Shown: piece by piece, positions 7,489-16,300 of the stretch
Layout of the letters: every line of letters starts with the position of its first letter
Numbering within the stretch: position 1 is the first letter of the stretch
From: Cyanobacteria bacterium FACHB-502
Lineage (GTDB): Bacteria > Cyanobacteriota > Cyanobacteriia > Elainellales > Elainellaceae
Direction: 5' to 3'
Assembly: GCA_014695325.1 (NCBI GenBank)
Contig: JACJNZ010000029.1
Span: 1 to 64,000, forward strand
Length of the DNA stretch: 64,000 nt
Notes under the pieces: generated by a model
What the model saw: the letters and a program-made list of their open reading frames with translations, nothing else
What the model was told of the DNA's origin: nothing
Database searches by the model: none
Program-made: the position numbers and the translations under genes

Positions 7489-8994
7489 ATGATTATTGAC
7501 GATCAGGTTTATGACGTAATTATTATTGGCACAGGTGCGGGTGGCGGAACACTGGCGCGAAAGCTAGCTCCCACGGGAAAGAAGATTCTCATCCTGGAGC
7601 GGGGTGAACTGATTTATCGGGAAAGCTCGGAGCTAACCGGTACAGAGGTGTTTAAGAAAGAGCAATATCACGCCCCGGAACCCTGGTTTGACAAAGCCGG
7701 AGAGCCGTTTTATCCGCAGACGAAATACGGAGTGGGTGGCAATACCAAGCTTTGGTACGGCGTGCTGATGCGAATGCGCGAACGCGACTTTGAAGCCGTT
7801 CCCCATCAAGACGGGCTTTCGCCAGAGTGGGCACTGAAATACGCGGATTTTGAGCCTTACTACACCGAAGCCGAAAAGCTGTATCAGGTTCACGGGCGAT
7901 CGGGCGAAGACCCCACCGAACCGCACCACAGCGAAGCCTATCCCTGTGCAGAAGTGGCCCATGAGCCGTTCCTTCAGCCCCTATTCGATACGCTTTCCAA
8001 GCAGGGATTGCATCCGGCGCATTTGCCGATCGGATTAGGCGATCAGGGCAGAACGGACTCAGAAGATACAGGTGTTACGCCCGCCCTCAAATCGGACAAT
8101 GTGACGCTAAAAACCTCGGCGAACGTCCTCTGGCTTCATACCAATCCGTCTGGGACGGAAATTAAGGCAGTTCAGGCGAAGATTGGCGATCAAACGTTTC
8201 TGTTTATGGGTCATCTTGTGGTGCTTGCCTGCGGCGCGATTAATTCAGCGGCACTGCTGCTGCGATCGGCAAACGAAAAGCATCCCAAAGGCATTGCCAA
8301 CGGCTCAGATCAGGTGGGGCGCAATCTGATGAAGCAGCTTTTGTCGGTGGTGGTGCAGGTGACTTCAACCGCAAACTCAGGAATGTTTCCCCGCACGATC
8401 GGCATCAACGATTTTTACGGGGGTGACGATAACTTTCACTATCCGATGGGGCACATTCAAAACTCCGGCGGCATCTTCCAGGACGTGCTGTTCTCCGAAG
8501 CTCCACCGATTTTATCGGGACTGTCCCGTTTCTTCCCCAACTTTGGCTTGCGGCAGCTCGCCACGCACTCGATCGGCTGGTGGATGCAAACAGAGGATTT
8601 GCCGAATTCCAACAATCGCATTTACTACCTTAACGATCGAATGCGGGTAGAATACGAGCCGAATAACGTGGAAGCACACGATCGCCTGGTGTACAAATGG
8701 TTTGATGTGCTCAAGAGCGTGGAATCTGCCCAGCCTTCTATGTTTAATCGTGGCGCAACTCATCCCCGCAGCGATATGCCGATGTCGGTCGTTGCCCATC
8801 AGTGTGGAACTTGTCGCTTTGGCACTGATCCAGAGACTTCGGTGCTGGATCTCAACTGCCGCGCCCATGAGGTCGATAATCTCTATGTCGTAGACAGCAG
8901 CTTTTTCCCGTCCAACACCAGCGTCAGTCCGGCGTTAACCGTGATGGCAAATGCGCTGCGCGTCGGGGAGCATCTGATCGATCGATTGGGATAG
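7489..8994 (+). CDS. GMC-type FAD-dependent oxidoreductase
   Basis: A 501-residue flavoprotein. The N-terminal FAD-binding Rossmann motif reads VIIIGTGAGGGTLARKLAP (about residues 10-28). KYGVGGNTKLWYGVLMRM is the second FAD contact and HLVVLACGAINSAALLL the usual mid-protein motif. The C-terminal GMC_oxred_C domain has HQCGTCRFGTDP and DSSFFPSNTSVSPALTVMAN, with the His and Asn expected at the catalytic site. GMC enzymes oxidise alcohols or sugars; membrane-linked members pass electrons to quinone or cytochrome. No Tat or Sec signal is visible. It follows ctaE by 10 nt with a good GGGAGA ribosome site. That context suggests, but does not prove, that it feeds electrons to the oxidase. The substrate is unknown. 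Confidence 0.85.
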   Translation: MIIDDQVYDVIIIGTGAGGGTLARKLAPTGKKILILERGELIYRESSELTGTEVFKKEQYHAPEPWFDKAGEPFYPQTKYGVGGNTKLWYGVLMRMRERDFEAVPHQDGLSPEWALKYADFEPYYTEAEKLYQVHGRSGEDPTEPHHSEAYPCAEVAHEPFLQPLFDTLSKQGLHPAHLPIGLGDQGRTDSEDTGVTPALKSDNVTLKTSANVLWLHTNPSGTEIKAVQAKIGDQTFLFMGHLVVLACGAINSAALLLRSANEKHPKGIANGSDQVGRNLMKQLLSVVVQVTSTANSGMFPRTIGINDFYGGDDNFHYPMGHIQNSGGIFQDVLFSEAPPILSGLSRFFPNFGLRQLATHSIGWWMQTEDLPNSNNRIYYLNDRMRVEYEPNNVEAHDRLVYKWFDVLKSVESAQPSMFNRGATHPRSDMPMSVVAHQCGTCRFGTDPETSVLDLNCRAHEVDNLYVVDSSFFPSNTSVSPALTVMANALRVGEHLIDRLG

Positions 8995-9030
8995 GGCTTG
9001 AGCTTGAGGATTTGCTGACGAGCCTGCGGA

Positions 9031-9104
9031 GGATGGGTTAGGCATCGCCGGAATGCATCCCCTTGATCTGCCGGATTGATGTGCTACGCTGCGTTAGCTC
9101 ATCC
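9031..9104. repeat. imperfect inverted repeat, intergenic interspersed element
   Basis: GGATGGGTTAGGC at 9031-9043 is matched in inverted form by GCGTTAGCTCATCC at 9091-9104, so the transcript could fold into a long interrupted hairpin. Sequences of the GATGGGTTAG...GCTAACCCATC type recur in intergenic regions of many cyanobacterial genomes. It lies downstream of the oxidase cluster and could also help end transcription there. Confidence 0.5.
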
Positions 9105-9207
9105 TTCAACTCCTATCTTGCTGGGGATTACAAACTCGTAGAAATCGGTAAAATCTCTTTATCTAGCCCTGATCAATCCTCATTTATCTATCTGCGAGTC
9201 TGAAGCC

Positions 9208-10767
9208 ATGCCCGGTATGCCCCTTTTGCCTGACCATGCTCAAGCGCAATTCTTTCGTCAGCTTCAGTTGCAGCTTCGCGATCGATGGCAGGCGATCGAG
9301 CATTCCGAAGAAGGCGACTGCGACATCTTGGTGATTCCGTCGCTCAGTCTAGATCAGCAAGAGCTGCACAAGATCAAAGGCGTGTATCACTACGAAGAGC
9401 GGCTGCTGTTTTCTCTGATTCGGCTGCGCCATCCCCGTACCCGACTGATCTACGTCACCTCTCAGCCGATTCACCCCAGCGTCATCGAATACTATTTGCA
9501 GCTTCTCCCCGGCATTCCCTTTTCCCACGCCCGCGAACGGCTGGTGCTGCTCTGCACCTACGATGCTTCCCCTAAACCCCTAACCCAAAAAATTCTGGAG
9601 CGTCCCCGCCTGCTGGCTCGACTTCAGGGCGCGATTCGGCGCGATCGGGCCTATATGACGTGCTTTAACTCCACAAATCTGGAGCGTGAGTTGTCGGTCA
9701 AGCTGGGTGTGCCGTTGCTGGCAGTCGATCCCGATTTGCTTTACTGGGGCACGAAAAGCGGTAGCCGCGAAATTTTCAAAGAGGCAGAAATTCCTTTCCC
9801 AGACGGCAGCGATCTGGTCTGGAGTAGCGAAGACTTAGCTGCCGCCGCCGCCGACCTTTGGGAACGCCAGTCCCACCTGAAGCGAATTGTGGTCAAGCTG
9901 AACGAAGGCTTTTCCGGCGGGGGAAACGCGCTACTCGATTTGCGTCCCTTAGAAAACATGGCTCCTGGCTCGGCTTCAACCCGTGAGCGCACTCAGGCGA
10001 TCGCCGATCGGTTGCCCAAACTCAGCTTTCAGTGCGAAACCGACTGGGAAAACTACAGCCGCCAAATTCCCGAACTGGGAGCGATCGTCGAAGCGTTTGT
10101 GGAAGGCAACGAAAAGCGATCGCCCAGCGTCCAGGGACGAATCACCCCCCACGCCGAAGTCGAAATTCTTTCCACTCACGATCAAATTCTGGGCGGACCC
10201 GATGGGCAAGTGTTTCTCGGCTGTAGTTTTCCCGCGGATGATGCCTATCGCCTACAGCTTCAGGAATACGGCATGCGCGTCGGTGAGGTTCTCGCCCGCA
10301 AAGGCGCACTGGAGCGATACGGCCTCGACTTTATCGCCGTGCATCAGCCCGAAAATGTTCAGCAGCCCTGGGACTTGCAGGCGATCGAAATTAACCTGCG
10401 CAAAGGCGGCACGACTCACCCCTTTATGACGCTCAAGCTGCTGACCTACGGCGTTTACGACGAAAAAACCGGACTCTTTTTCAGTCAGCAGGGCAAACCC
10501 AAATACTACATCGCCACCGACAACCTCTATAGCAAGCAATACCACGGACTGCTGCCCCGTGACCTGATGGACATCATCGCCCAGCACCATCTCCACTTCA
10601 ACAGCACCACGGAGACTGGAACCGTTTTTCACCTGATCGGCTGCCTCTCGGAATTCGGCAAACTTGGCGTGACCAGTATTGGCAACTCGCCGGAAGAAGC
10701 ACAGGAGATTTACGATCGGGTGATTGATGCGCTGGATAAGGAAACGCAGTGTGGGGATGAGGGGTAA
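9208..10767 (+). CDS. ATP-grasp protein, PGM1-related peptide ligase family
   Basis: A 519-residue soluble protein of a cyanobacterial family usually annotated as peptide ligase PGM1-related. The N-terminal ~190 residues form a family-specific domain (VIPSLSLDQQELHKIKGVYH is typical). The central and C-terminal parts carry ATP-grasp features: RIVVKLNEGFSGGGNALLD, a Lys and Gly-rich loop for ATP, ELGAIVEAFVEG, and the metal-binding AIEINLRKGGTTHPFMTLK. ATP-grasp ligases join a carboxylate to an amine through an acyl phosphate. PGM1 itself links amino acids to a peptide-like starter in pheganomycin synthesis. No biosynthetic partner genes are adjacent, so the substrate is open. Confidence 0.75.
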   Translation: MPGMPLLPDHAQAQFFRQLQLQLRDRWQAIEHSEEGDCDILVIPSLSLDQQELHKIKGVYHYEERLLFSLIRLRHPRTRLIYVTSQPIHPSVIEYYLQLLPGIPFSHARERLVLLCTYDASPKPLTQKILERPRLLARLQGAIRRDRAYMTCFNSTNLERELSVKLGVPLLAVDPDLLYWGTKSGSREIFKEAEIPFPDGSDLVWSSEDLAAAAADLWERQSHLKRIVVKLNEGFSGGGNALLDLRPLENMAPGSASTRERTQAIADRLPKLSFQCETDWENYSRQIPELGAIVEAFVEGNEKRSPSVQGRITPHAEVEILSTHDQILGGPDGQVFLGCSFPADDAYRLQLQEYGMRVGEVLARKGALERYGLDFIAVHQPENVQQPWDLQAIEINLRKGGTTHPFMTLKLLTYGVYDEKTGLFFSQQGKPKYYIATDNLYSKQYHGLLPRDLMDIIAQHHLHFNSTTETGTVFHLIGCLSEFGKLGVTSIGNSPEEAQEIYDRVIDALDKETQCGDEG

Positions 10768-10968
10768 TCCGTTTTCAAAAAATCCTGATCGCCCGGAACC
10801 TTTCTTGAAAACTGATCGTCAGAGCTGTCGGGTGTGCGGTAATTGCTCCCCCTAGTTCGTGTATGGCAGTTCAAACGCAGGTTTGAATTTCCGGCGGGAC
10901 AAGTCCTTTCGCGAGGGCTGCTCTGGCGAGATTGTCCTGCACTGACCGAATCTGTGGAGGAAGGAAAG

Positions 10969-11163
10969 ATGCTAATTCGTGAGCTGGTTCATCAGGCTTT
11001 GGCAACGGGTTATCTGAGCGTGATGGCAGAAAATAAGCTGCGATCGCTGCTGCAAAGCAAGTATGAGCATGAAGATTTGTGTGCTTTCATGCAGCTTCAG
11101 AAGGCGGCGATGGAGGGTTTGGTCAAGCAGGAATCTCGCGATCGAATTCAGGCTTGTGACTAG
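10969..11163 (+). CDS. small hypothetical protein
   Basis: A 64-residue, mostly helical soluble protein beginning MLIRELVHQALATGYLS and ending VKQESRDRIQACD. The ATG at 10969 was chosen because it follows a strong AGGAAGG ribosome site; the open frame extends upstream to 10843 without a comparable site. Short proteins of this type are common in cyanobacteria, but I do not know a function. Its stop codon overlaps the stop codon of the convergent gene on the other strand (11160-11163). Confidence 0.6.
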   Translation: MLIRELVHQALATGYLSVMAENKLRSLLQSKYEHEDLCAFMQLQKAAMEGLVKQESRDRIQACD

Positions 11164-12041
11164 TTGCCAATAGGTCGAAGGTCATTTGTCTGTAGGATAA
11201 CGGCATCACCCCGGCGAACGGTCAGGGTAGTCGCTTTCGTTTGCCGTGCAGTGCTGTCTACAGCTTCGATCGGGCTTTGCAAGCTGTAGAAATAATCTCC
11301 GTTTTGCCAGCCGATCGCGCAGATTCCATCGCGGCAGCTCATGCGTCCGCCCTGAAGTTGCAGGCATTCGTTCTGGCGGTTGCAGCCATTGTAGGTGAGA
11401 TCGCCCGTGTTGTTCACGCCTGACCAGGACTGAATATTGCCTACCGTAATGGTCCATTCGCCGTTCGTGAGGGTGTAACGATCAGCGGATTGGGCGGGAG
11501 GTGTGCCGGAGGTGGCATCTGGATCAATGCGCTCCATCCGGCTGATTAACAGGGCGGGGCGGCTGTTGCCACAGGGTTCTGCACTCTCGCAATCGCTGAC
11601 TGAAACAGGTTCATAGAAAAACCGCACGCGCTGGTTTAAAAAGCTGGTTTGCTCACACACTTCAAAGGTTGCACCCAGCCGACGGGTCGTGCCGCGATCG
11701 TCTTGCATTGTCAGATAACACATTAAGTCGCCTGCGACCATTTCTTGAACCGTGCCCGTGCTGGGTAGCGTTGAAGTTTGAAAGATGTCTACGGTTTGCG
11801 GAGTGGCTTGAGCCACAGGTGAAGGGGCAGAAGCTGCGGTCGGCTCAGGTTTTGTGGAAGGCGCAGAAGGGGCACTCGCCCCAGCAGATAAGGTCTGGAC
11901 AGGTTGTGAGGTGACTGGCTCAGTCGATCGTCCGTGGGATTGTAGCCCGACTGCCAGACTAATTAATCCTCCACTAAAGATTGACGCTCCCAGAAGAACT
12001 GGCATAAACCGCTTTGAAGACGACTCAGGATGGTGTGACAT
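11160..12041 (-). CDS. hypothetical membrane-anchored protein with Cys-rich C-terminal domain
   Basis: A 293-residue protein. Residues about 13-33 are a single hydrophobic segment (MPVLLGASIFSGGLISLAVG) followed by a low-complexity Ser/Pro/Ala/Thr linker (about 40-85). This suggests an anchored or exported protein with the rest outside the cytoplasm. The C-terminal two thirds hold at least eight cysteines (for example GCNRQNECLQLQ, MSCRDGICAIGW, DCESAEPCGNS), probably in disulphides. I do not recognise the domain. The gene is convergent with the small ORF on the plus strand, their stop codons overlapping. Confidence 0.65.
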   Translation of the reverse strand: MSHHPESSSKRFMPVLLGASIFSGGLISLAVGLQSHGRSTEPVTSQPVQTLSAGASAPSAPSTKPEPTAASAPSPVAQATPQTVDIFQTSTLPSTGTVQEMVAGDLMCYLTMQDDRGTTRRLGATFEVCEQTSFLNQRVRFFYEPVSVSDCESAEPCGNSRPALLISRMERIDPDATSGTPPAQSADRYTLTNGEWTITVGNIQSWSGVNNTGDLTYNGCNRQNECLQLQGGRMSCRDGICAIGWQNGDYFYSLQSPIEAVDSTARQTKATTLTVRRGDAVILQTNDLRPIGN

Positions 12042-12360
12042 AAGATGCTGTGACGATGCCTTAACAAGTTTGAACAGGAGTAGTGCAGCTCAGCATGGCT
12101 ACCGATTCGCAGCGATCAATTCCAGAATTCTACTAGGGTCAGCGATAAAGCAGCTGAAGCAGCAAGGGCTGGTTTAACCAGATGTTTGGTTTGACTAGAT
12201 GTTTAGAGAGTCCTAACGCTTACCCAAACCCCCTTTTGCATGAGAAGCCATAGGAAGTGAATCGACCATTGGCAATACCTCTTTAGGCTGAGTCTGAGCG
12301 TACCCATCAAGTGATATATCTACCCTGTATCGATCAGTTTATTTTTGCCGTATTTTGCCT
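12042..12360. other. intergenic region with 13-nt palindrome upstream of XRE regulator
   Basis: Divergent promoter region between the minus-strand membrane-anchored protein and the XRE regulator. At 12169-12181 there is a perfect palindrome CTGGTTTAACCAG. It is followed by a direct repeat of AGATGTTT (12180-12187 and again near 12196), which could be a regulator binding site. A run of A/T-rich sequence lies just upstream of the regulator start. No gene is seen here. Confidence 0.4.
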
Positions 12361-12645
12361 ATGAAAAGTCAATTTCTCCAAAGTACTACCGTAGAAGGGG
12401 CACAAGTTGTTCTTCCAGGTTTAATTCGCCAAACTCGGCAGTGTTTAGGGCTAACTCAGACTCAATTTGCTGCAAAGTTAGGCGTTTCATTTTTGAGCGT
12501 CAATCGCTGGGAGAACGGACATCATCAGCCGTTGCCGATCGTCCTAAAACAAATTGAGGCATTGCTGCATGAAATGGGGGCAGAAGGGCAGGATCTGCTG
12601 AAGCAGTATTACGCGAGAATTGCGGGTCTCAATATCAGTGATTAG
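12361..12645 (+). CDS. small XRE-family helix-turn-helix regulator
   Basis: A 94-residue protein with a helix-turn-helix of the Cro/CI type: LIRQTRQCLGLTQTQFAAKL then GVSFLSVNRWENGHHQPLP, where the Gln and Trp-Glu-Asn-Gly positions are those of typical XRE DNA-binding domains. No sensor or oligomerisation domain follows apart from about 30 helical residues. I start it at the ATG at 12361; an in-frame TTG six bases upstream is less likely. Target genes are not evident; the palindrome at 12169-12181 in its upstream region is a candidate operator for autoregulation. Confidence 0.75.
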   Translation: MKSQFLQSTTVEGAQVVLPGLIRQTRQCLGLTQTQFAAKLGVSFLSVNRWENGHHQPLPIVLKQIEALLHEMGAEGQDLLKQYYARIAGLNISD

Positions 12646-12893
12646 CATGGAAAAAAGTTGGGCATTGAAGCGATCCCAGCATTCTTTCAGCTCTTCACTT
12701 TCGGTGCTCTAGTTCGTGCCTGTTTTCGCTGCGGCTTGAAACGCTGTGCAGCCTTCAGACTCAGCTACAGCTCTTATTGAAAAATAATTCTTCAAAAATA
12801 GTTTAGTTTCAACACTCCTCATCGCATTCAACTCTATATCAACTTTATAAATCTAAATTTTAGAGACTTTGATCTTGCCCAAGTGCGACCAGC

Positions 12894-13340
12894 ATGACTG
12901 ATTCCCTGAACAATTCTGCCAGACAAACCGCTATTCAAGCATCGCTCCAGCCGCCAACAGAATCGTTGACCGATGTTGGAATCGTTTTGCAGTGGGCAGA
13001 TGGTCTTTGTTTTCCGACTGGGCACTGGAGCCGATTCAATGTTGGTTCTGAGCTTTTGTTTGCAGCCAGTCAGCTTCAGGAAAATCAAGCTGTTCCTTAT
13101 GCGATCGTCACGACGTTGGCCCCGATTTATCCGATCAATCAACTAACTAATCAATCAACTAATCAATCAACTAATCAACAGATTGATCAGCTCATTGATC
13201 AGCTCATCGATCGCTCAATCCATCAGCAAGCTCTCCAAGCCAGGTTCCAGCGACCCATCCCCAAATCCATCGACGCCAGAGCCGTCATCCCCCCCATCCT
13301 TGACCTCATCTGCTCCTCGCCACTCCCGCAAAGCAACTAA
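12894..13340 (+). CDS. uncertain ORF upstream of the ethylene-sensor kinase
   Basis: A 148-residue open frame. The first ~80 residues look protein-like (SLTDVGIVLQWADGLCFP, ASQLQENQAVPYAIVTTLAP), but the following third is encoded by tandem repeats and reads as Asn/Gln/Ile/Asp-rich low complexity. It overlaps an alternative long frame of the downstream kinase. It may be a small gene whose 3' end has been altered by repeat expansion. I do not recognise a family, and it could also be spurious. The rest of the 12646-13389 interval shows nothing else recognisable. Confidence 0.35.
   Translation: MTDSLNNSARQTAIQASLQPPTESLTDVGIVLQWADGLCFPTGHWSRFNVGSELLFAASQLQENQAVPYAIVTTLAPIYPINQLTNQSTNQSTNQQIDQLIDQLIDRSIHQQALQARFQRPIPKSIDARAVIPPILDLICSSPLPQSN
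13135..13210 (+). repeat. tandem repeats of AATCAATCAACT and TGATCAGCTCAT units
   Basis: A 12-nt AATCAATCAACT-type unit is repeated about three times (13135-13178). It is followed directly by a second array of GATTGATCAGCTCAT-type units (13180-13210). This forms the first part of a repeat-rich stretch just upstream of the ethylene-sensor kinase. Confidence 0.75.
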
Positions 13341-13348
13341 CTCCACCC

Positions 13349-13380
13349 TCAACCCCTCAACCCCTCAACCCCTCAACCCC
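13349..13380 (+). repeat. 8-bp tandem repeat TCAACCCC, four copies
   Basis: Four perfect copies of TCAACCCC end nine bases before the ATG of the ethylene-sensor kinase. In the upstream open frame they would encode a Pro/Ser/Leu-rich stretch. I treat them as leader sequence because the conserved protein begins at 13390. Confidence 0.8.
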
Positions 13381-13389
13381 TCCTCCAAA

Positions 13390-16300
13390 ATGCTGCAAAC
13401 CCGTCAGGGCAACAACTCCTTTTACGCCACGATCGCGCTTGCCCTTGCCATTTCAGCCACGCTGCTCTACCCGGGACTGGCGCAAAATTTATTGAATGCG
13501 ACTGGATTCATTCCGCACGGTCACTGCTATCTGTGGAAGCCGGAGCTGGTTTGGCTGCACGTTAGCACAGACACAATCATTGGCGTGTGCTATGTGTCAA
13601 TTTCCTCGACGCTAGCTTACCTGGTTTATCGAACGCGGAAGGAAATCCCTTTTCACTGGATGTTTCTGGTGTTTGGGGCGTTTATTATTGCCTGTGGCAC
13701 AACGCACTTTGTGGAGGTCATCACGCTCTGGCATCCTATCTACTGGCTATCGGGTGACGTGAAGCTGATTACTGCGCTGGCTTCGGTCTCTGCTGCGCTA
13801 ACGCTGCCGCCACTGGTTCCCAAGGTGGAGGGTTTGCTGGCAACACTGAAGCTGGCAGAAGAACGTCGTCAGCAGCTTGAACTGGCAAAACAGAGCGACG
13901 AAGAGCAAACCTGGCTCAAGACCAACGTGGCAGACCTGACCCGAATGCTGCAAGGACAGCGCAATCTAACCAACGCTGCTTCCCTGATCCTGACGCGGAT
14001 CTGTTCGCTCTTAGAGGCTCAGCAGGGCGTGTTTTATTGGCTTGATCGCAGTGCCAACCCTCCGATGCTGGAGCAACTCAGCCAATATGCAACGCCAGAA
14101 TCAGCTCAGTTAAAGCCTCGCTTGCATTTAGGGGAAGGCTTGATCGGGCAATGCGCGATCGATCAAAAACCGTATTTGCTCAGCAATGTGCCCAGCGAGT
14201 ATGTGCGAATCGGGTCGGGCTTGGGCGATGCGGCTCCGCGTCATTTGATCGTGCTGCCAATTTTGTTTGAAACGCAGGTGGTGGCAGTGATCGAGCTGGC
14301 TTCGCTAAAGCCGTTTAGCGAATTGTCGTTCCAGTTTCTGAATGAATCCTGTGATTTGCTCGGTGTGGTGCTGACAACGATCGCCGCAACGGCTCGCACC
14401 ACAGACTTACTGATGCAATCCCAGTCGTTAACCGAGGAACTTCAGCAGCAGCAAGCTGAACTCCAGGAAACCAACTGCCGCCTAGAAGAACAGGCAAACG
14501 AACTCCAGCGATCGGAGGCACAGCTTCGAGAACAGCAGGAAGAATTGCAGCAAACCAACGAGCAGTTGCAGCAGCTCAATCTGGAGCTAGAAGAGAAAGC
14601 CAATCAGCTTAAGGAACGCAATCGCGAAGTCGAGCGCAAAAATCGGGAGGTGGAACACGCGCGGCAGGCACTCGAAGAAAAAGCTACCCAGCTTGCTCTG
14701 AGTTCGCGCTATAAGTCAGAATTTCTGGCGAATATGTCGCATGAACTGCGAACCCCACTCAACAGCTTGTTGATTCTTGCCAATTTGCTGAGCCAGAACC
14801 GCGATCGAAATTTGACGGAAAAGCAAATCGAATACAGTCAAACTATCTATGCGGCGGGGAATGATTTGCTGGATCTGATTAATGATATTCTCGATCTCGC
14901 CAAAATTGAATCGGGCAAACTGTCGATCGAGCCGCAGATCGTTCTGTTTACCGAGCTAAAAACCTCGCTGGAAAACATCTTTAATCAGGTAGCGCATACC
15001 AAAGGACTGGATTTCGCGATCGCCCTCGATCCCCAATTGCCGACCTCCTTCATCACCGATTCAAAACGGCTACAACAAATTCTCAGAAACCTGCTGTCGA
15101 ATGCGTTTAAGTTCACGGCAAGCGGCAGCGTCACCCTGAGCATGATCCCGGTTACACCCGATCCCAGCTTGAACGAACGATCGCTTGTCGTTGCGTTTTC
15201 AGTCACCGATACGGGAATCGGCATTTCCCCAGAGAAACAGGTGGCAATCTTTGAGGCATTTCAGCAGGCAGATGGAACCACCAGCCGTAAATATGGCGGT
15301 ACCGGACTAGGACTCTCGATCAGTCGGGAACTCGCGCATCTGCTAGGCGGACAGCTCACCGTCAAAAGCCAGGAAGGACAGGGCAGCACGTTCACGGTAT
15401 ATTTGCCCAGCTACGACACGCTTTATTCTGCTGCGATCGAAGTATCATCAAAAACTACATCAGAATCATCAGAAAACTCATCAGAGCTGCCATCAAGAGA
15501 TGTATTTCAGGAATCATCCCAGGAATCCTCGATAACGAAACAAATGTTGATCGATCGCATGAGCGATCCGATCGCTCCAAATCGTTCGGAATACGCTGTA
15601 AATGGCTCAGCAAATGTTGTGAATCGTTCTGATTATTTCAGCGGCAATAACAACGGCAATATTAATGGGGATATCAATGGGAATAACAACGGCAATATTA
15701 ATGGGAGTATCAAAGGTTATACGAACGGCGATTCTCTAGCTGATCATGCCATTGAGGACGATCGGGCGGATCTTCAGTCTGGAGATAACGTGTTGCTGAT
15801 CATTGAAGACGATTTAAACTTTGCCCATAGCCTGCTTCAGATCGCGCACCAGCAGGGCTTTAAGGGCTTGGTTTCAACGCGCAGCGATACCGGACTGGAG
15901 CTAGTGCGGCATATTCAGCCTGTGGCAATTATGCTGAATATTCGTTTGGCAGATGGCTGGGGCTGGCAATTGCTGGAGCAGCTCAAAAGCAATGCCCAAA
16001 CCAGAGGCATTCCCGTTTATGTGCTTTCAGTAGATGATCATCTAGAGCGCAGTTTGCAGCTTGGAGCCGTTGCCTATTTGCAAAAACCTGTCACACCAGA
16101 GTCACTGAATGACACCTTTTCAGCCTTGCGGCAGTTTATGGAACAGCAGGTTAAACAGCTTCTTGTGGTTGAAGACGATCGCACTCAGGCACAAACCATT
16201 TGCGAGCTGCTCGGGCAAAACAGCCTGCAGCCCACGATCGCCGCATCAGGGGCGCAGGCACTCGACTTCCTGCAGTCGGGCGAGTTTGACTGTGCCGTGC

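Noticed and set aside
13349-13380. Short direct repeats as a possible CRISPR or origin iteron array
   Set aside because: The 8-bp units are contiguous, without spacers, and no dnaA, dnaN or rep gene is near.
13183-13389. N-terminal 69-residue extension of the ethylene-sensor kinase
   Set aside because: Encoded by tandem repeats, Ser/Pro-rich and overlapping another frame; the conserved membrane domain begins just after the ATG at 13390.
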